A DNA stretch of 64,000 nt from Rhizopus sp. PT2906 (lineage: Eukaryota > Mucoromycota > Mucoromycetes > Mucorales > Rhizopodaceae). A model generated the notes under the pieces. That model was not told where the DNA came from. It was given only the letters and a program-made list of their open reading frames with translations, and searched no databases. Positions within the stretch are counted from its first letter, which is position 1; each line of letters starts with the position of its first letter. Shown piece after piece: positions 12,253 to 23,348 of the stretch. The stretch spans positions 16,271-80,270 of the forward strand of contig JAMYHX010000165.1 of the NCBI GenBank assembly GCA_025529335.1. Reading direction: 5' to 3'. The position numbers and the translations under genes are program-made.

Positions 12253-13258
12253 TTAGTAAAAGCCATTCAATTCGGCTGGTATTTGTTCAAAGTTATGATG
12301 GTTATTAATTAAAGATATTGATTGTTGTTGTTGTTGCTGTTGTTGCTCATGTTTCATCATTTGTTCAGCCGCCTTCTTTTGTGCCTCTCTTTCTTTCTTT
12401 TGTCGACGCCATTCTTTTCTCATTTCTTTAAATTCACTTGGACTTCGTTTTGGTCCCTACGATAAGTTAGTAAGCATATATTCATACACATGATGAAACC
12501 ATTCTTACATGTTTTTGCATGCTGACATGTGCATTTAAATGGTTCAGTGTGCCGTAAGCCTTTGTACATCCTGGCCAGTTACAATGGTACAGTCGTTCAA
12601 TTTCATCATATCTCCTTCTGGGTCGCTTTTTTTGATTTGTACCAGGAATTTCCACAAACGAATAAATTTTTTCCACAGAGGAGCTGGCACTGCTGACGTT
12701 GCTCAGCTGTCTTGTCCTCTGTTGTGTGTTTTGGTTATAATCAACAGGGGCTGGCATCATGGCCGGATCAGCGGTTAGTCCGGGTTGAAGTGTGGCGGTA
12801 TACATGGAATCAAAGGGCATCATGACAGCAGCAGCCATCATATCTGTACTGGTAGTCGTTGTGGTTGTAGTTGGATCTACCAGGACTGGATTGGCGTTCA
12901 ATTGGTATTGGCCAGGATGAACTGTCTCAGTGGGCTGGACGGTATAATCATACATCATTTGAGGTTGCGTTTGTGGAGCGAATGTAGTTGTCGTGGGTAT
13001 CATTCCATTCATTGAAACTGCAGCAGCAGCAGCAGCAGCTGCTGCTGCTGCTGCTGCTGCTGCTTCCATATTGGTATTATTATCATCTACCTTGTTATTC
13101 GCCGGTAATAATTGCGAAAGCGGAGGTAAGGATGGTAGTTCTAATGGTTGTAAATAACCACCTTTTTGTTGCTGCCTTCTATTCAATAAACCGCTTTTTA
13201 TAGGTCTTTGTTGTTGTTGTTGTTGTTGTTGCATAATAAAGTAGTTATCTTGTGGCAT
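12253..13258 (-). CDS. C2H2 zinc-finger transcription factor, Con7-like
   Basis: Two exons (13258-12509 and 12456-12253) encode 317 residues. The N-terminus has a polyglutamine run, then a run of about 15 alanines. Near residues 230-250 is one C2H2 finger, 'YHCNWPGCTKAYGTLNHL' continuing to 'NAHVSMQKH'. The intron falls directly after the last histidine and exon 2 continues with 'GPKRSPSEFKEMRKEWRRQ'. This finger plus the basic extension is the conserved block of fungal Con7-type regulators, which control cell wall and morphogenesis genes in filamentous ascomycetes. The role in this lineage is inference. A second glutamine tract sits near the C-terminus. Confidence 0.82.
13018..13062 (-). repeat. 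Back-to-back CAG/CTG repeats encoding polyalanine
   Basis: On the plus strand six CAG units (13021-13038) run directly into eight CTG units (13039-13062), preceded by one CTG. The centre is a perfect 36-bp palindrome. Read on the minus strand the tract encodes polyalanine with GCA codons on one side and GCT codons on the other. Confidence 0.9.
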
Positions 13259-14152
13259 TCCGTGTAGTAATAAAAAAAAAAGAAAAGAAAAAAAAAGAGC
13301 GATATATATTTATACAATAGACAAAGGTACAAAAAGGGATTTTCCTTGCTCTTGCTTTTTTTTACGCTCGGGGAATAACGTCATAGAATGATGAATTTCT
13401 ATAAAAAGTTAGACTAAAATGAATGCCTCGTTTTCTGAATTGGCATTCACCACACTTTGAAAGGGGACAGCAGAGGAAAGTAGAGAGATCAGCGGTGTCC
13501 AATAAGAATTAAGCTATGACGACAATTGAAAATGTATGACAAATAGCGTCCTTTGTTTCAGATTACTTTGTATACCCGATTAAATTTTATTTTTTTTTGC
13601 AAATAAAAGTGGTCTGTGTGTTTAAGTTTAGTGTACCGTGGTATCACTAGGCAACAAAGTTCAAAGAGGGAAAGGGAGGAGAAGTCAAGTGGCTGGGTAT
13701 AGGAATAAATAGCAGAGAACGAATGAATATTGTCTAGAGGAAACGATTGTAAGATTAAGAATATGAACGATTGCTACTGTAACACATATTATCAAGATTA
13801 TAGTTGTGTAATAGGACTCTGCAGTGAATCAAAATGACATAATTGCAGCTAATCATATGCTTGAAAGTATAAAGTGATAAATGATACATTATGAATACTA
13901 CTTTTTCCTTCCATCTTTATACATCATAAACAATGGCTGCCTGTTTAACAAAAAGAAATGGCCTGCGCCTAAAGGAGCCAAGTGTGATAGCTTTTCATTT
14001 AATTTCTTGAAACATACAATACTCTTACATATTTTAAGTTTAGCAATATCGACGGAATTTCGTAATCAAGTACGAATTCCTACATCGCTTCTCAGCTGCG
14101 CTGGCTGTAATATCATTTTACGATCCTGCAATAACCCCAACGTGATGACATG

Positions 14153-14350
14153 CTACTTAATATATGTCTTCTTTTCGGCGTGTATATGTCCAATGCAGCT
14201 TGATATGTGTTGACATGGCAGTGAATACATGATGAATCCACACTTCCGTTTCGAAGTGAGATCATCTGCAACTTCTCCGACATTGATTGAATGATAAAAA
14301 TACCAACTCTTGTCTGATGATGTTGCCATCACATATTTCAGCATAGGCAA
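14153..14350 (-). pseudogene. Possible SWIM zinc-finger remnant of a MULE-type transposase
   Basis: An open stretch ends with 'CGFIMYSLPCQHISSCIGH', which fits the SWIM pattern C-x-C-xn-C-x-H only partly (one expected cysteine is not obvious). SWIM fingers close the MULE transposases common in Mucorales. No transposase catalytic region or terminal repeats were found nearby, so this is a weak call. Confidence 0.25.
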
Positions 14351-15379
14351 GGAAGAATGTTAAGTCAAATGCTCATTCAATTGCAAGAGATTGTTGTAAA
14401 TATATCTTTGGCTTTATTTTACAAATGCGGGTATTATGCCGTTCAGATAACACTTGTTAAAGTAACCCGCTGCTGAGAACAATCGCCACATAAATTACGT
14501 ATGACAGATGTATAAAAAAGCAGATAACGTAAATGAATGATAATTTGCATATAATCAACTACATTTCCGAATAAACAAACTATTCTATTCATTGGGGAAA
14601 AAGATGGGTGTTTTCAAGCTCTTGGATATGTCCCTGGCCTAAAAGGATTACTAAATTTGATATGAAGATCAATTCACCCCTCTTAATTTCATTATTTCTT
14701 TCGGATTTTATTTATGATCAAATCAATTTGATTGATGTTAAAATTACTACATCATGTTGTAACCGTGTGTACAAGGCTGGAAAAAGAGATCGTTATGATA
14801 ACCTTTGAGGTTTGTTTGTTTGTTTTTTTTTTTGCTGTCAGGACTTTTAACAAAGAAAACATGTCACACATTCACAATAAAAACAATGCCAAGAGCTTTT
14901 TCCAATAAAAAGGCGAGGAGGGAGAGAAAGATTTCAAAGGGTTAACCTATAGCATCTCAAATAAGTAGCAATTCAATGACTTATAATTCCGTATGTAAAG
15001 ACTTGGTCCTTAAGAAAACATCATAGATTTGGGTTGATTTTTTTATTTTCAGATTGATACAACTAAACAGATTTTTATTTATTTAAATAATTAAACCTCA
15101 ATTGGGCGCACGATTGTAATATTACATCTCTTCCGCCCGAGGCAGACCAAAAAGGAAGGAGAGTGGTGACTAAAAAACCCTTTTGGGATCAAGTGTAAGA
15201 TACACTAGTGAGAAGGAGAAAGAAGGGAGTCATTCTAAGAATCTTTGCCCGAGGTGAGTGGGTGGGGTCGGCGGAAGCTCTTGGACTGCTGAACCAAGGA
15301 AAAGGCAGAAAATGTACCATCCACAGAGTCAAAGAATCTACTTGTCGCAAGTAATTCAACATACCCAAACCTCATCGTT

Positions 15380-15690
15380 AACTCAAAGTAATCTTTTCCA
15401 AGTCTGGTCTTTCGTCGAATAGATGCTCAACTTTTTCTTGGTGACCTGCATTCGATAAGTCGGCACGGTCATCGATATCGAAGTTGTTATGAATGAATAG
15501 CTAATGATTCTCCAACAGAGCAACTGATTTCACAAGCTTGGGACCGTACTTCAAAACGATCCTAGAAGCTTCCACCGAATCCAAGTCAGCTTTCTTCATT
15601 AGCAAATCGTCGCCAAAGTTGTTTTTCCACACATGATATCCTTTGGTATTAAAGAACCGATTGATAGGAGAAGCAATTGTGGAAGATTAG
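15380..15690 (-). pseudogene. Coding remnant of unknown family
   Basis: Read on the minus strand, about 60 codons stay open (containing 'RFFNTKGYHVWKNN' and 'LDSVEASRIVLKYGPK'), then one stop, then about 35 more codons in the same frame ('FDIDDRADLSNAGHQEK'). The residue composition is protein-like rather than random. I do not recognise the family. The in-frame stop and the surrounding gene desert argue for a broken gene. Confidence 0.4.
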
Positions 15691-15859
15691 AAATACAACA
15701 AGACGGAATAGGTCTTTTTGTAATCTTTTTATAAACAGAGTAAGGAGGAAACTCATGACAAAAAGGAAATTGACCTTTAAAATATTGTCAACCAATTATA
15801 TGACGCGTCACTAAATACTACAGACTACAGAATCAGCGCTGTGAGCTTAATAAGAGATA

Positions 15860-16250
15860 TTATGCAAACATCAAGCAGAAAAGTTGATTTTGGCTTATGT
15901 GTAAAATATATTGTTTATTTGACGTCAAAGGGTATAACCTTCTTTGATATAAACGTAGAAATATGATAGCAATCATAAAGCTAAGATCGTCTTTTATGGC
16001 CATGGTTTCTTTGTTGGCAAGGTAGTAGGCATGCTTCAGCGTATTCTTCGTATACTCAACTTTTATGCGGACTGTTTCTGGGGTAACAGTTTTTGAAATA
16101 TGAAAAGATTGTTCATTTTCAATAGTCTTGATGATGATGTGATCCATTTCGTCTTCTTCCACTATGCACTTGAATTTTCTCTCAAATACTTCAGGCACAA
16201 TGAAGGTAACCTTCTTACTTTTAACGACCGATTGCAGGAAAAACAATGCG
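15860..16250 (-). pseudogene. Coding remnant related at DNA level to 62.28-62.36 kb
   Basis: A 128-codon open stretch with mixed hydrophilic content ('KVTFIVPEVFERK', 'YTKNTLKHAYYLANK') and no recognised domain. Its 3' part, around 15894-15968, matches a stretch near 62283-62361 on the same strand at roughly three quarters identity. The two encode similar peptides ('YPLTSNKQYI' and 'HPLTKYNQYI'). It is probably a fragment of a dispersed gene family or element. No promoter or intact gene was seen. Confidence 0.4.
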
Positions 16251-17164
16251 AAATTGAATGTGCACGGTCGCCAAGTATTATCGTGTGTAATCTGACAGCA
16301 TGTAAGAAAACGTGTTCTATATACTTCTTGTCGTAGTATTGGTCTTGCTGTGTTCAGCTTTAGTTATTGCTTTAAAAAAAGCAGTTAAGTCGATGCCTTA
16401 CGAATTACATTCTTCATTAAAAAAAGGGAGTATTATTAAAATAAGACATGTGTGCGTTTTGTAAGAGGTGAGAATCTATGACTGCTATTTATATTAATGT
16501 GGTCAATGAGATTTTTATTGTTATGCTTATATTGGCTGAGAATATATGAGTAGAGTTAAGAAACATTTCAGAAGGGGTAAAGATGAAGTTTTGGGATGAC
16601 AGGCAATAGCTGTATCAGCTTTTGCAGGTGAGTAAGCGACTGAGCATGACAGGGGAAAAACATTTGATATGGACAACGAAAAGAAACAACGGAGTAGGTA
16701 TAAAATGCGCGACTTTTGATGGGTTCGATGTTTATTGACAGCAGATTTATTTTATCGTTAGTTAAATATAATAACAAGTATATCTAAATATGTATACTTT
16801 ATCTAGTTTTCTGTATAGCTTTTTGATTTGTGAACTCTCAAAGAAAAAGTAGAGGAGCATAAAAGACAGTCTAGTGTAACTGTTGCTCTTTAAGTCACAT
16901 ATTTTTTGTGGAACAGATGGAAGCTAGAATGGCATCGGACTGGGTGATGGGAAGCAACTCAACTTGGAATGGCTAGGCCTGTGGGAATAACGGCAGTGTA
17001 GGGACACTGCAAAGATGACTTTCTTTCCTTAGGGAATTGTAATTCATGTGAGAGTTCCGAAAGGTTGCATATATTTCAACGTCGAACCATTCGTGAGACC
17101 GAACAATGCCAACAGGGAAAATTAAACCATACTAAATAGTTTGACAAGACTCTCGCCTCATTCT

Positions 17165-17506
17165 TTATTTGGAAAAAAGGAAGTTTTGATACCTGAAATC
17201 TGACGGTATTTCGACGAGGGACATTAGAAACTCGATGCTATAAACCACATTGATACTTGCTTTACATTGGTCAAAGCTTCCAAAACCAAAGTCAACTACA
17301 CCCTCTTGGCCCAGACAATCTTCTTCTGCTATGGCAAGTTTAAACCGGCAGAGAGTGTTAGAAAAAGACGCGATGTAAACAAAAAAGTAGTGTTGACTAC
17401 AACTTTTTTTTTTTTTGCAAAGGGGAGGGCGGCAGGAGAAGTGGCTCCATGCGTACTTGCCTAAAGTAGCAGTACTCTTAATCATCGTCCGGCATTTGCA
17501 TAACAT
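17165..17506 (-). pseudogene. Unidentified open frame, probable remnant
   Basis: A 113-codon stretch. The central part with a Lys-rich run (complement of a T/A tract at 17402-17416) looks non-coding. The part at about 17170-17340 ('FKLAIAEEDCLGQEG', 'DFGFGSFDQCKAS') looks protein-like. Nearby minus-strand fragments near 17650-17960 have similar character but contain stops. I do not recognise it. Confidence 0.25.
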
Positions 17507-18884
17507 GGTATGTGTTCGAATATTGGGTGGCTTGTGAAGAGCATGGTGATATGTAATCTACATCAATATTACTATAGTGTTGTTGAATTATCAGATATGA
17601 CATCTGAGCCATTCTCCATGGTATTGCTTTATAAGACTCCCAGCTTCATCCTCCATTAGTCAATTATAAATGGAGTTCCTCACCCAGCCGTAGTCAAAAC
17701 ATACTTTGGGATCGTACTCCATCTGTCTAAAAACTTCCTTGTTTATCTTTGTTGTTGTTAATTGATTGAAATTGTTCAGATAGTCTCACACAAGAGCACT
17801 GATATTTCACTATCACGCATGTACAGAGCCATGGAAAATCTACGAACGACCGACCTAGAATTTACCTGTTTCGGACAAGCTATGCATATTTCTAGGGTTC
17901 CAGACCAATCATGTACAAACATTAAGGTTCTCTGAATGGGCTCATAACTCTAAAATTAGACAGAATTACTTTAGAATGGATAGATTGCATTTATTTTATT
18001 TGATTTAATAAGTATAAAATGATTATGACATTAGATATTCGGTAATACAACAAGCCCTCTTGGCAGGAAAAAAAAGGGGGGCTGATCAGATGTTATTCAA
18101 CAACACACCTTGAATCTACTACTATCTACATCTTCAGCAAATTTTTTTGTCATGGAATTAGTACTTATGCATCAATGACAATGCCATATTTAGTTAGTAT
18201 ACAATTGACTTTAGAAACAGGGCGCTTTAAACCGTAGCCAAGAGTCGTTATTCACAACTTTCATTGATGAGGTCCCTCTGTTGTACTAAGTCGTTTACGC
18301 GCTCTTTATTCAGTTTACCTGATTTATCCTATAGTATGAATGGGAAGAAATTAATACTTCACATTGTCTCAGTACATACAGTGAATTAGAAAAAGGGAAT
18401 CAAAGTCATACCTGAGCAAGATCTACGGGTCATTGTTACATTTATATGTTTGTTTAACTCATCGTTTGGGGGGGGGACACATCTTTTCTTCTAATTCTCT
18501 CGCGGAGTGCAAGATGATTGGATGTTCTTTGGTTCGTCATGTGGGCTTGAATTGAATAACGAGCTCCTAAGCTGACACCACGTGTCAGATGATCCTTCTG
18601 AATTGTTTAAAGATATTCAAAGCTTATGATATATGTTACTTGATGCGCTATTAAATTACTCTAATCAAGTGTATGTACGTATATGGCAAGATACGCATAA
18701 TACTCAACTATCAGAAAAGCCCTCATTTCAAAATACGACATTATTTTAGTAAAAAAAAAGGAGAGCCTGACTTGAATGCAACTCTAATTTTTTACTCAAA
18801 ACGATGCGGGAAAAAAAGGTATTTATTGGGAATAGAGTTAAATAGAAAGTGAGGGAATATCAAGGTATCACATGTATATAAATA

Positions 18885-20502
18885 TTAACTAAGAATGGGT
18901 AAGAACTAATATATAATGTTAGAGTTTTATGTTTCATAGAACCAAACAGTAACTTACATTTCCGACAATGACGCTTGGTAGATCAAAAATGTCACGTTTA
19001 ATGGTAAAGCAAAATGTACAGGGTACAGGTTTTTTCTGCGGTGTTCTTAATATACATGAGTAACTGCATGCTTTGTCAGTATTGTCAAAAGCATGGCTTG
19101 AAAACTTTTCCCAGTATTCTACAGCTGACTGATTCTCCATCAACTTTAATAGCTTTTTTAGAAACCCCGCGCTTTTGATTCTTTTTTTTTCTTTTTACCT
19201 CGTAGATGTACGTCTTTTTATTCAATAACATGTCTTTTGTCCATTGAGTTAGTAAAGAGAATTCTTTACCAACGAGACATACTTCGCCTGTTCTTCTCCA
19301 CACGACAGTCGGTGTTCCTGAGAAACTGATCAGCTTTTCGTATTCCAATAGTGTTCGTTGTATACACTTTTCCATAAACACCAAGTCTTCTTCTGTTAAA
19401 TTCATGATCAGTGATAGAAAAGACGGTCTGAATAAGGAGAGAGCTCGACTAATCCTTTTTAGATCATCTCTACTCATCCTATTACAAAAGATAAATGAGC
19501 AAATGTTCTCTTTTTTTTTTTTAAAAAAAAAGCACTCTACTTTTCTGTCACATATTGAATAAGATAGTGAAATCCCTCGGCATAATTAAATGGCTTCTGA
19601 ACGCTGTTATATACACTTTCTGGACTACGACTTTTTCTTTTTGTTGGCTGTTTTGTTGTCGATGACGGTGTTTGAGCAGAGGATTGTTGAACAGGAGAAA
19701 CTGAATATTGCACTTGTTGTTGTTGTTGTTGTTGTTGAGACGTAGTTGAGCTAGGAGTAACAGGTGAAGAATGAAATGAAGAAGTGAAAATAGGTGAAAA
19801 GGGAGTTGCAGGTTGAAAGCAATCTTGCTGTTTGTCTGTCATATTACCAAGAACACCATATTCTAAACCAGCGGTTTCCGAGCCAAAGCCTAAATCGGTC
19901 AAGGAGAAATTAAAAAGTGCACAATTATCCATAAAATGACTCAGAGAAGTCGTAGTGGTTTCTATTTGAGGAAAATCTAAGCAACAATTCGATTTGTGTG
20001 GGGTAAAAAAAAAAAGGCTTTTTTCTCACCTATTGGCTGATCTGCAGGCGTAAAAGGTAACATGGTTGGAGTGGCGAACACTGTTTTAAGGAGATGCATT
20101 AAGTAAAATTCTTTCGTGAGTGTATTGATCGCTTACATGATAGTTGCTCGTTTTGTGGAGAATAATGATTAGATTTCAATCTCTTCCTTGTTATATCTGA
20201 ACATGTTGTGCTAAGGTCACGTTTGATACATCCTTGACATGGTCGAGCTAAAAGGATTTTTTTATATATAAATAAGGTCGTGAGAAAATAAATAAACTAA
20301 AAAGCTACCTCCATCGCAAGTGAGTCTTGCCTAGGGTCGATTATAATTAGTTCTAAAGCATACAAATTCATCTCTTGTTTACCTTTTGACAGTGGTTACA
20401 TGACTCTGTTAAACCTTTTCTTTTCTCTTGTTCTAAGGAATACGTAAAATAAGGATAATCTTGTATGTTGCTTATCGTCATGCTGGTAACATTTTGAGAC
20501 AT
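18885..20502 (-). CDS. Zn2Cys6 transcription factor of the Ert1/AcuK (Rds2) gluconeogenesis regulator family
   Basis: Eight exons in transcript order: 20502-20383, 20330-20309, 20247-20137, 20080-20030, 19976-19541, 19478-19199, 19143-18958 and 18905-18885, giving 408 residues. The zinc cluster is built from three exons: 'CNHCQK', then 'ARLTCDG' from a 22-nt exon, then 'RPCQGCIKRDLSTTC'. The spacing is C-x2-C-x6-C-x5-C-x2-C-x8-C. The C-terminal half is the PAS-like block conserved in Ert1/AcuK: 'MEKCIQRTLLEYEKLISFSG', 'TPTVVWRRTGEV', 'YWEKFSSHAFDNTD' and 'CTFCFTIKRDIFDLP'. It ends 'GNFLPIL' plus one residue from a 21-nt last exon. These factors activate gluconeogenic genes such as PCK1 and FBP1. 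A polyglutamine run lies at 19716-19738. Family assignment is strong. Confidence 0.9.
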
Positions 20503-20732
20503 TGTGAGAAGAAAAAGGTTGATTTTTTTTAAAAAAAAAGGAGGGAAAAGAAAAGAGAAGAGAAATGTGGAGAAATGAAAAAGTTGAATACGGTTACTTC
20601 TAAAAAAGGAACTGCATGGTTCTTTTATCTTATTGGATAAAATGTTGTTACACATCATGATGCTTCTTCTTTGCTGTTGTGACTTTTTAAACGAGCGCGC
20701 GCATTTGTATTTCTTTTCTTTTTCTTATTTCA

Positions 20733-21928
20733 ATGTCTATAGGTAAACTTTAGAGCCACACACAAAATGAATCGAAAAAGTCTGATGATTTATAGAGAAT
20801 AAAGCAAATCCAGACCTCATTGATGAGTCTCTACGCAATCGTATCCGTGGATTTGCTGCCGGTATGGCTTCTGGTATAACAAAATTAGTTGTGGGTCACC
20901 CATTTGGTATACAAATATAGATATGTGTGCCTTATTTTATGGACTAATTTTGTACAAGATACCGTAAAGATCCGTATGCAGACAACCAGTAAAGCAGATG
21001 GAAGATTCAAAGGTCCCCTTGATTGTTTCCTAAAGACAATACGACACGAAGGTCCATCTGCACTCTACAAGGGAGCTACACCACCACTCGTAGGCTGGAT
21101 GTTTATGGATAGCATCATGTAACCCTACACACAGAATAAGCCAAGAAGAGCAACTAAAGATGTTTAGGTTAGGTACTTTACATAATGCTCGTATGTTTAT
21201 GCAAAGATGGAACGGAGATAGACCTTTATCTGTCTTTCAGCATGGACTTGCAGGATTAGCAGGTGGGCTCACAGTCTCCTTTGTGGCTACACCTGTCGAA
21301 CAGATCAAGGCGAGATTACAAGTTCAATATGATGCAGGTACAAAAGTGTACAAGGGGCCGATTGACTGTATTAGACAAGTGGTAATAGAGAAACAAAACA
21401 AAAAAATTAAAGGAACTAATAGGTCATAGGTTCGCAATAACGGTATCTTTGGTCTCTGGCAAGGATTACTACCCACTATGTTATTCCGAAGTTGGTTTTT
21501 CGTATTCTGGGGTTCATATGAAGTATTTACAAAAGAGTTGACCAAGTTTAATCTGTCAGAAGGCTCCGTCTCATTTATTGCTGGTGGTCTAAGTGCAACC
21601 GCGTTTTGGATTGGCGCATTTCCTTCAGGTAAAAAAAAAAAACAATTGAATGTGAGTCACAATGATTTAAAAAAAAAAAAAGATGTGGTGAAAAACCGAT
21701 ACATGACACAACCGGATGTATCCCCAAAGAAGTTCCCTACGCCTACTTCAGTAGCACGTTTTGTATACCAAACTGAAGGATTACGTGGGTTTTATAGAGG
21801 TAAAAGAGTCATGTTTGTTATATAAGTACTAACTTTTTGTAGGCTTTTTACCATCCTTTTTACGAGCTTTTCCTACAAATGCATCTGCTGTATTCATGTT
21901 TGAATTTGTCATGGGTTTGCTCAAATAA
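20733..21928 (+). CDS. Mitochondrial carrier family (SLC25) transporter
   Basis: Seven exons: 20733-20742, 20796-20906, 20959-21118, 21168-21381, 21430-21628, 21683-21799 and 21843-21928, giving 298 residues. The three tandem carrier repeats are visible: 'GHPFDTVKIRMQT', 'ATPVEQIKARLQVQ' and 'AFPSDVVKNRYMTQ'. Each odd helix ends in the P-x-[DE]-x-x-[KR] signature. The first two repeats also carry matching 'YKGPLD/IDC' type segments, a hallmark of the family. Such proteins exchange metabolites across the inner mitochondrial membrane. It is closest in feel to the carnitine/acylcarnitine and Ymc1-type amino-acid carrier branch, but I cannot fix the substrate. The first exon is only 10 nt (ATG TCT ATA G). 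A partial duplicate of exon 6 lies downstream at 22085-22205. Confidence 0.9.
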
Positions 21929-22084
21929 TGACTTGTATATTAGAATGTATTTTTGCATAAAAGAGTGTAACTATGTATTTTTGGTGTGCACGGATAAAGA
22001 AAAAGGCTTTTATTGGCGGGGAAATGTTTGAAGGCTTTTTTTTTTTTAAAAAAAAAATAAACCTCTTTATTGAGCCAAACAGAT

Positions 22085-22205
22085 CCCTTTTAGGAACCGG
22101 TGTAAAAACAAACAAAAAAGAAATGGATACAAGGTTATGAGTCACAATGATCCAAGGCGAAAGAATAAGCTACATACACCTATTTCAGTGGCACGTTGTT
22201 TTTTT
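22085..22205 (+). repeat. Diverged partial duplicate of mitochondrial carrier exon 6
   Basis: Reading 22122-22196 gives a peptide with 'KLHTPISVARCFF', which lines up with 'KFPTPTSVARFVY' in exon 6 of the neighbouring carrier. At DNA level 'cctatttcagtggcacgtt' matches 'cctacttcagtagcacgtt'. The rest of the carrier is not present, so this looks like a tandem-duplication remnant. Confidence 0.5.
22138..22144 (+). promoter_or_regulatory. TGAGTCA, Gcn4/bZIP-type site upstream of HIS1
   Basis: A perfect TGA(G/C)TCA site lies 177 bp before the HIS1 start codon. In ascomycetes such sites bind Gcn4/Cpc1 and induce histidine biosynthesis genes on amino-acid starvation. Its use here is inference. The same 14-mer TGAGTCACAATGAT occurs inside a carrier-gene intron near 21653. 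Confidence 0.45.
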
Positions 22206-22320
22206 TGTTTAAATTAAAAAAAAAGGCGGGCATTGACTGTGACGTTTTCTGTCAAATTGAACTGTCTAAAAATATTTTTATAGTTCTTTTTTTTTTTTTT
22301 CTTTATCTCTCACAGATATC

Positions 22321-23330
22321 ATGGATTTTGTCAAAGACTTGGATAACCGACTTTTATTTGCGATTCCCAAAAAGGGACGTCTTTACGAACAATGTTTACA
22401 ACTCTTGCACGGCTCTGATATTCACTTCAATCGTCGTTTACGTCAAGATATTGCTCTCTGCACCAATTTGCCCATTGCACTTATTTTCTTACCTGCTGCC
22501 GATATTCCCAAATATGTCGCTGAAGGTAACGTCGATTTGGGTATCTCTGGACAAGACATGATTGTCGAAAATGAAGTGTCGGATAAAGTAACAGAGGTGA
22601 TGGAACTTGGTTTCGGTAAATGCCGTTTATGTATTCAGGTACCTGTCAAGGGTGAATTCCAAACCATTGAACAGTTGGCTGGTAAACGTATCGTTACCAG
22701 CTTTGATGCATTTGCTAGAAAAGTATTTGAGCCCATCGATAAGGCTGCTGGCACAAAGACGACCATCAACTATGTTTCTGGATCTGTCGAAGCTGCTTGT
22801 GCTTTAGGTCTTGCTGACGGCATTAGTAAGTTACTATGAAGCATCACCATCACAACCACTCATTCATGTTTTTTTTTTTTATAGTTGATTTGGTTGGTAA
22901 GCAACGCATGTTTATAAACAAAAACTAGACATTGTCTAATCACATTGACATAGAATCCGGAGAAACAATGCGTGCAGCTGGTCTTCACGATATTCATACC
23001 TTACTAGAAACTCAAGCTGTCTTGATGTCCAACAAGAACTCTCGCCATCAAGATCTCGTTGATAAAATTGCTTCTCGTATTCGTGGTGTCATTACCGCCG
23101 AAAAATATGTCCTTTGTACATACAACATCGAACGCGTCAACCTTTCTCGCGCGGTTCAAATCACGCCTGGTCGTCAAGCACCTACTGTCTCTGCATTAGA
23201 CTCTCATGAAGGTTGGGTCGCCGTTACGGCCATGATTGAAAAGAAGAGAAAAGGTGAAGTGATGGATCTTTTGGCTGATGTGGGTGCTACGGATATCTTG
23301 GTCATGGCCTTCACCAACTGCAGAGTTTAA
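22321..23330 (+). CDS. HIS1: ATP phosphoribosyltransferase (histidine biosynthesis, first step)
   Basis: Three exons (22321-22825, 22885-22896, 22954-23330) encode 297 residues. The enzyme joins ATP and PRPP to form phosphoribosyl-ATP, the committed step of histidine synthesis. Visible family landmarks are 'AIPKKGRLYEQC', 'LGISGQDMI', the phosphate-binding region 'NYVSGSVEAACALGLADGI', 'ESGETMRAAGL', and the C-terminal regulatory domain of the long HisG form ending 'TDILVMAFTNCRV'. Exon 2 is only 12 nt and adds the residues IDLV. Without it the frame fails and the conserved 'IDLVESGETM' motif is lost, so I regard it as real. The stop lies only 18 bp from the stop of the convergent UreF gene. 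Confidence 0.95.
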
Positions 23331-23348
23331 TACACTTTATTTTTTTTT

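Larger units (their letters stand above)
13259..18884. other. Gene-poor region with decayed coding remnants
   Basis: More than 5.6 kb without an intact gene that I recognise. It is AT-rich with short homopolymers (G run near 18470, A runs near 18760). Remnants are listed separately at 14153-14350, 15380-15690, 15860-16250 and 17165-17506. Weak coding-like stretches also appear near 17650-17960 and 18240-18330 on the minus strand, broken by stops. No terminal repeats of a complete transposon were found by eye. Confidence 0.55.
21929..22320 (+). promoter_or_regulatory. Intergenic region upstream of HIS1, with a partial carrier-gene duplicate
   Basis: About 390 bp between the carrier stop and the HIS1 start. 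It holds T/A runs near 22037-22060, a segment resembling carrier exon 6 (22085-22205), a TGAGTCA site, and a pyrimidine-rich stretch ending in TCTCTCACAG just before the HIS1 ATG, which could act as a 5'-UTR splice acceptor. Confidence 0.5.

Noticed and set aside
15100..15360. G-rich segment checked for a tRNA or rRNA fragment
   Set aside because: No cloverleaf with a T-loop GTTCRA and matching acceptor stem could be drawn.
22196..22561. Upstream open frame overlapping HIS1
   Set aside because: It runs in a different frame and is made of Phe/Leu runs from T tracts; the HIS1 frame has all family motifs.
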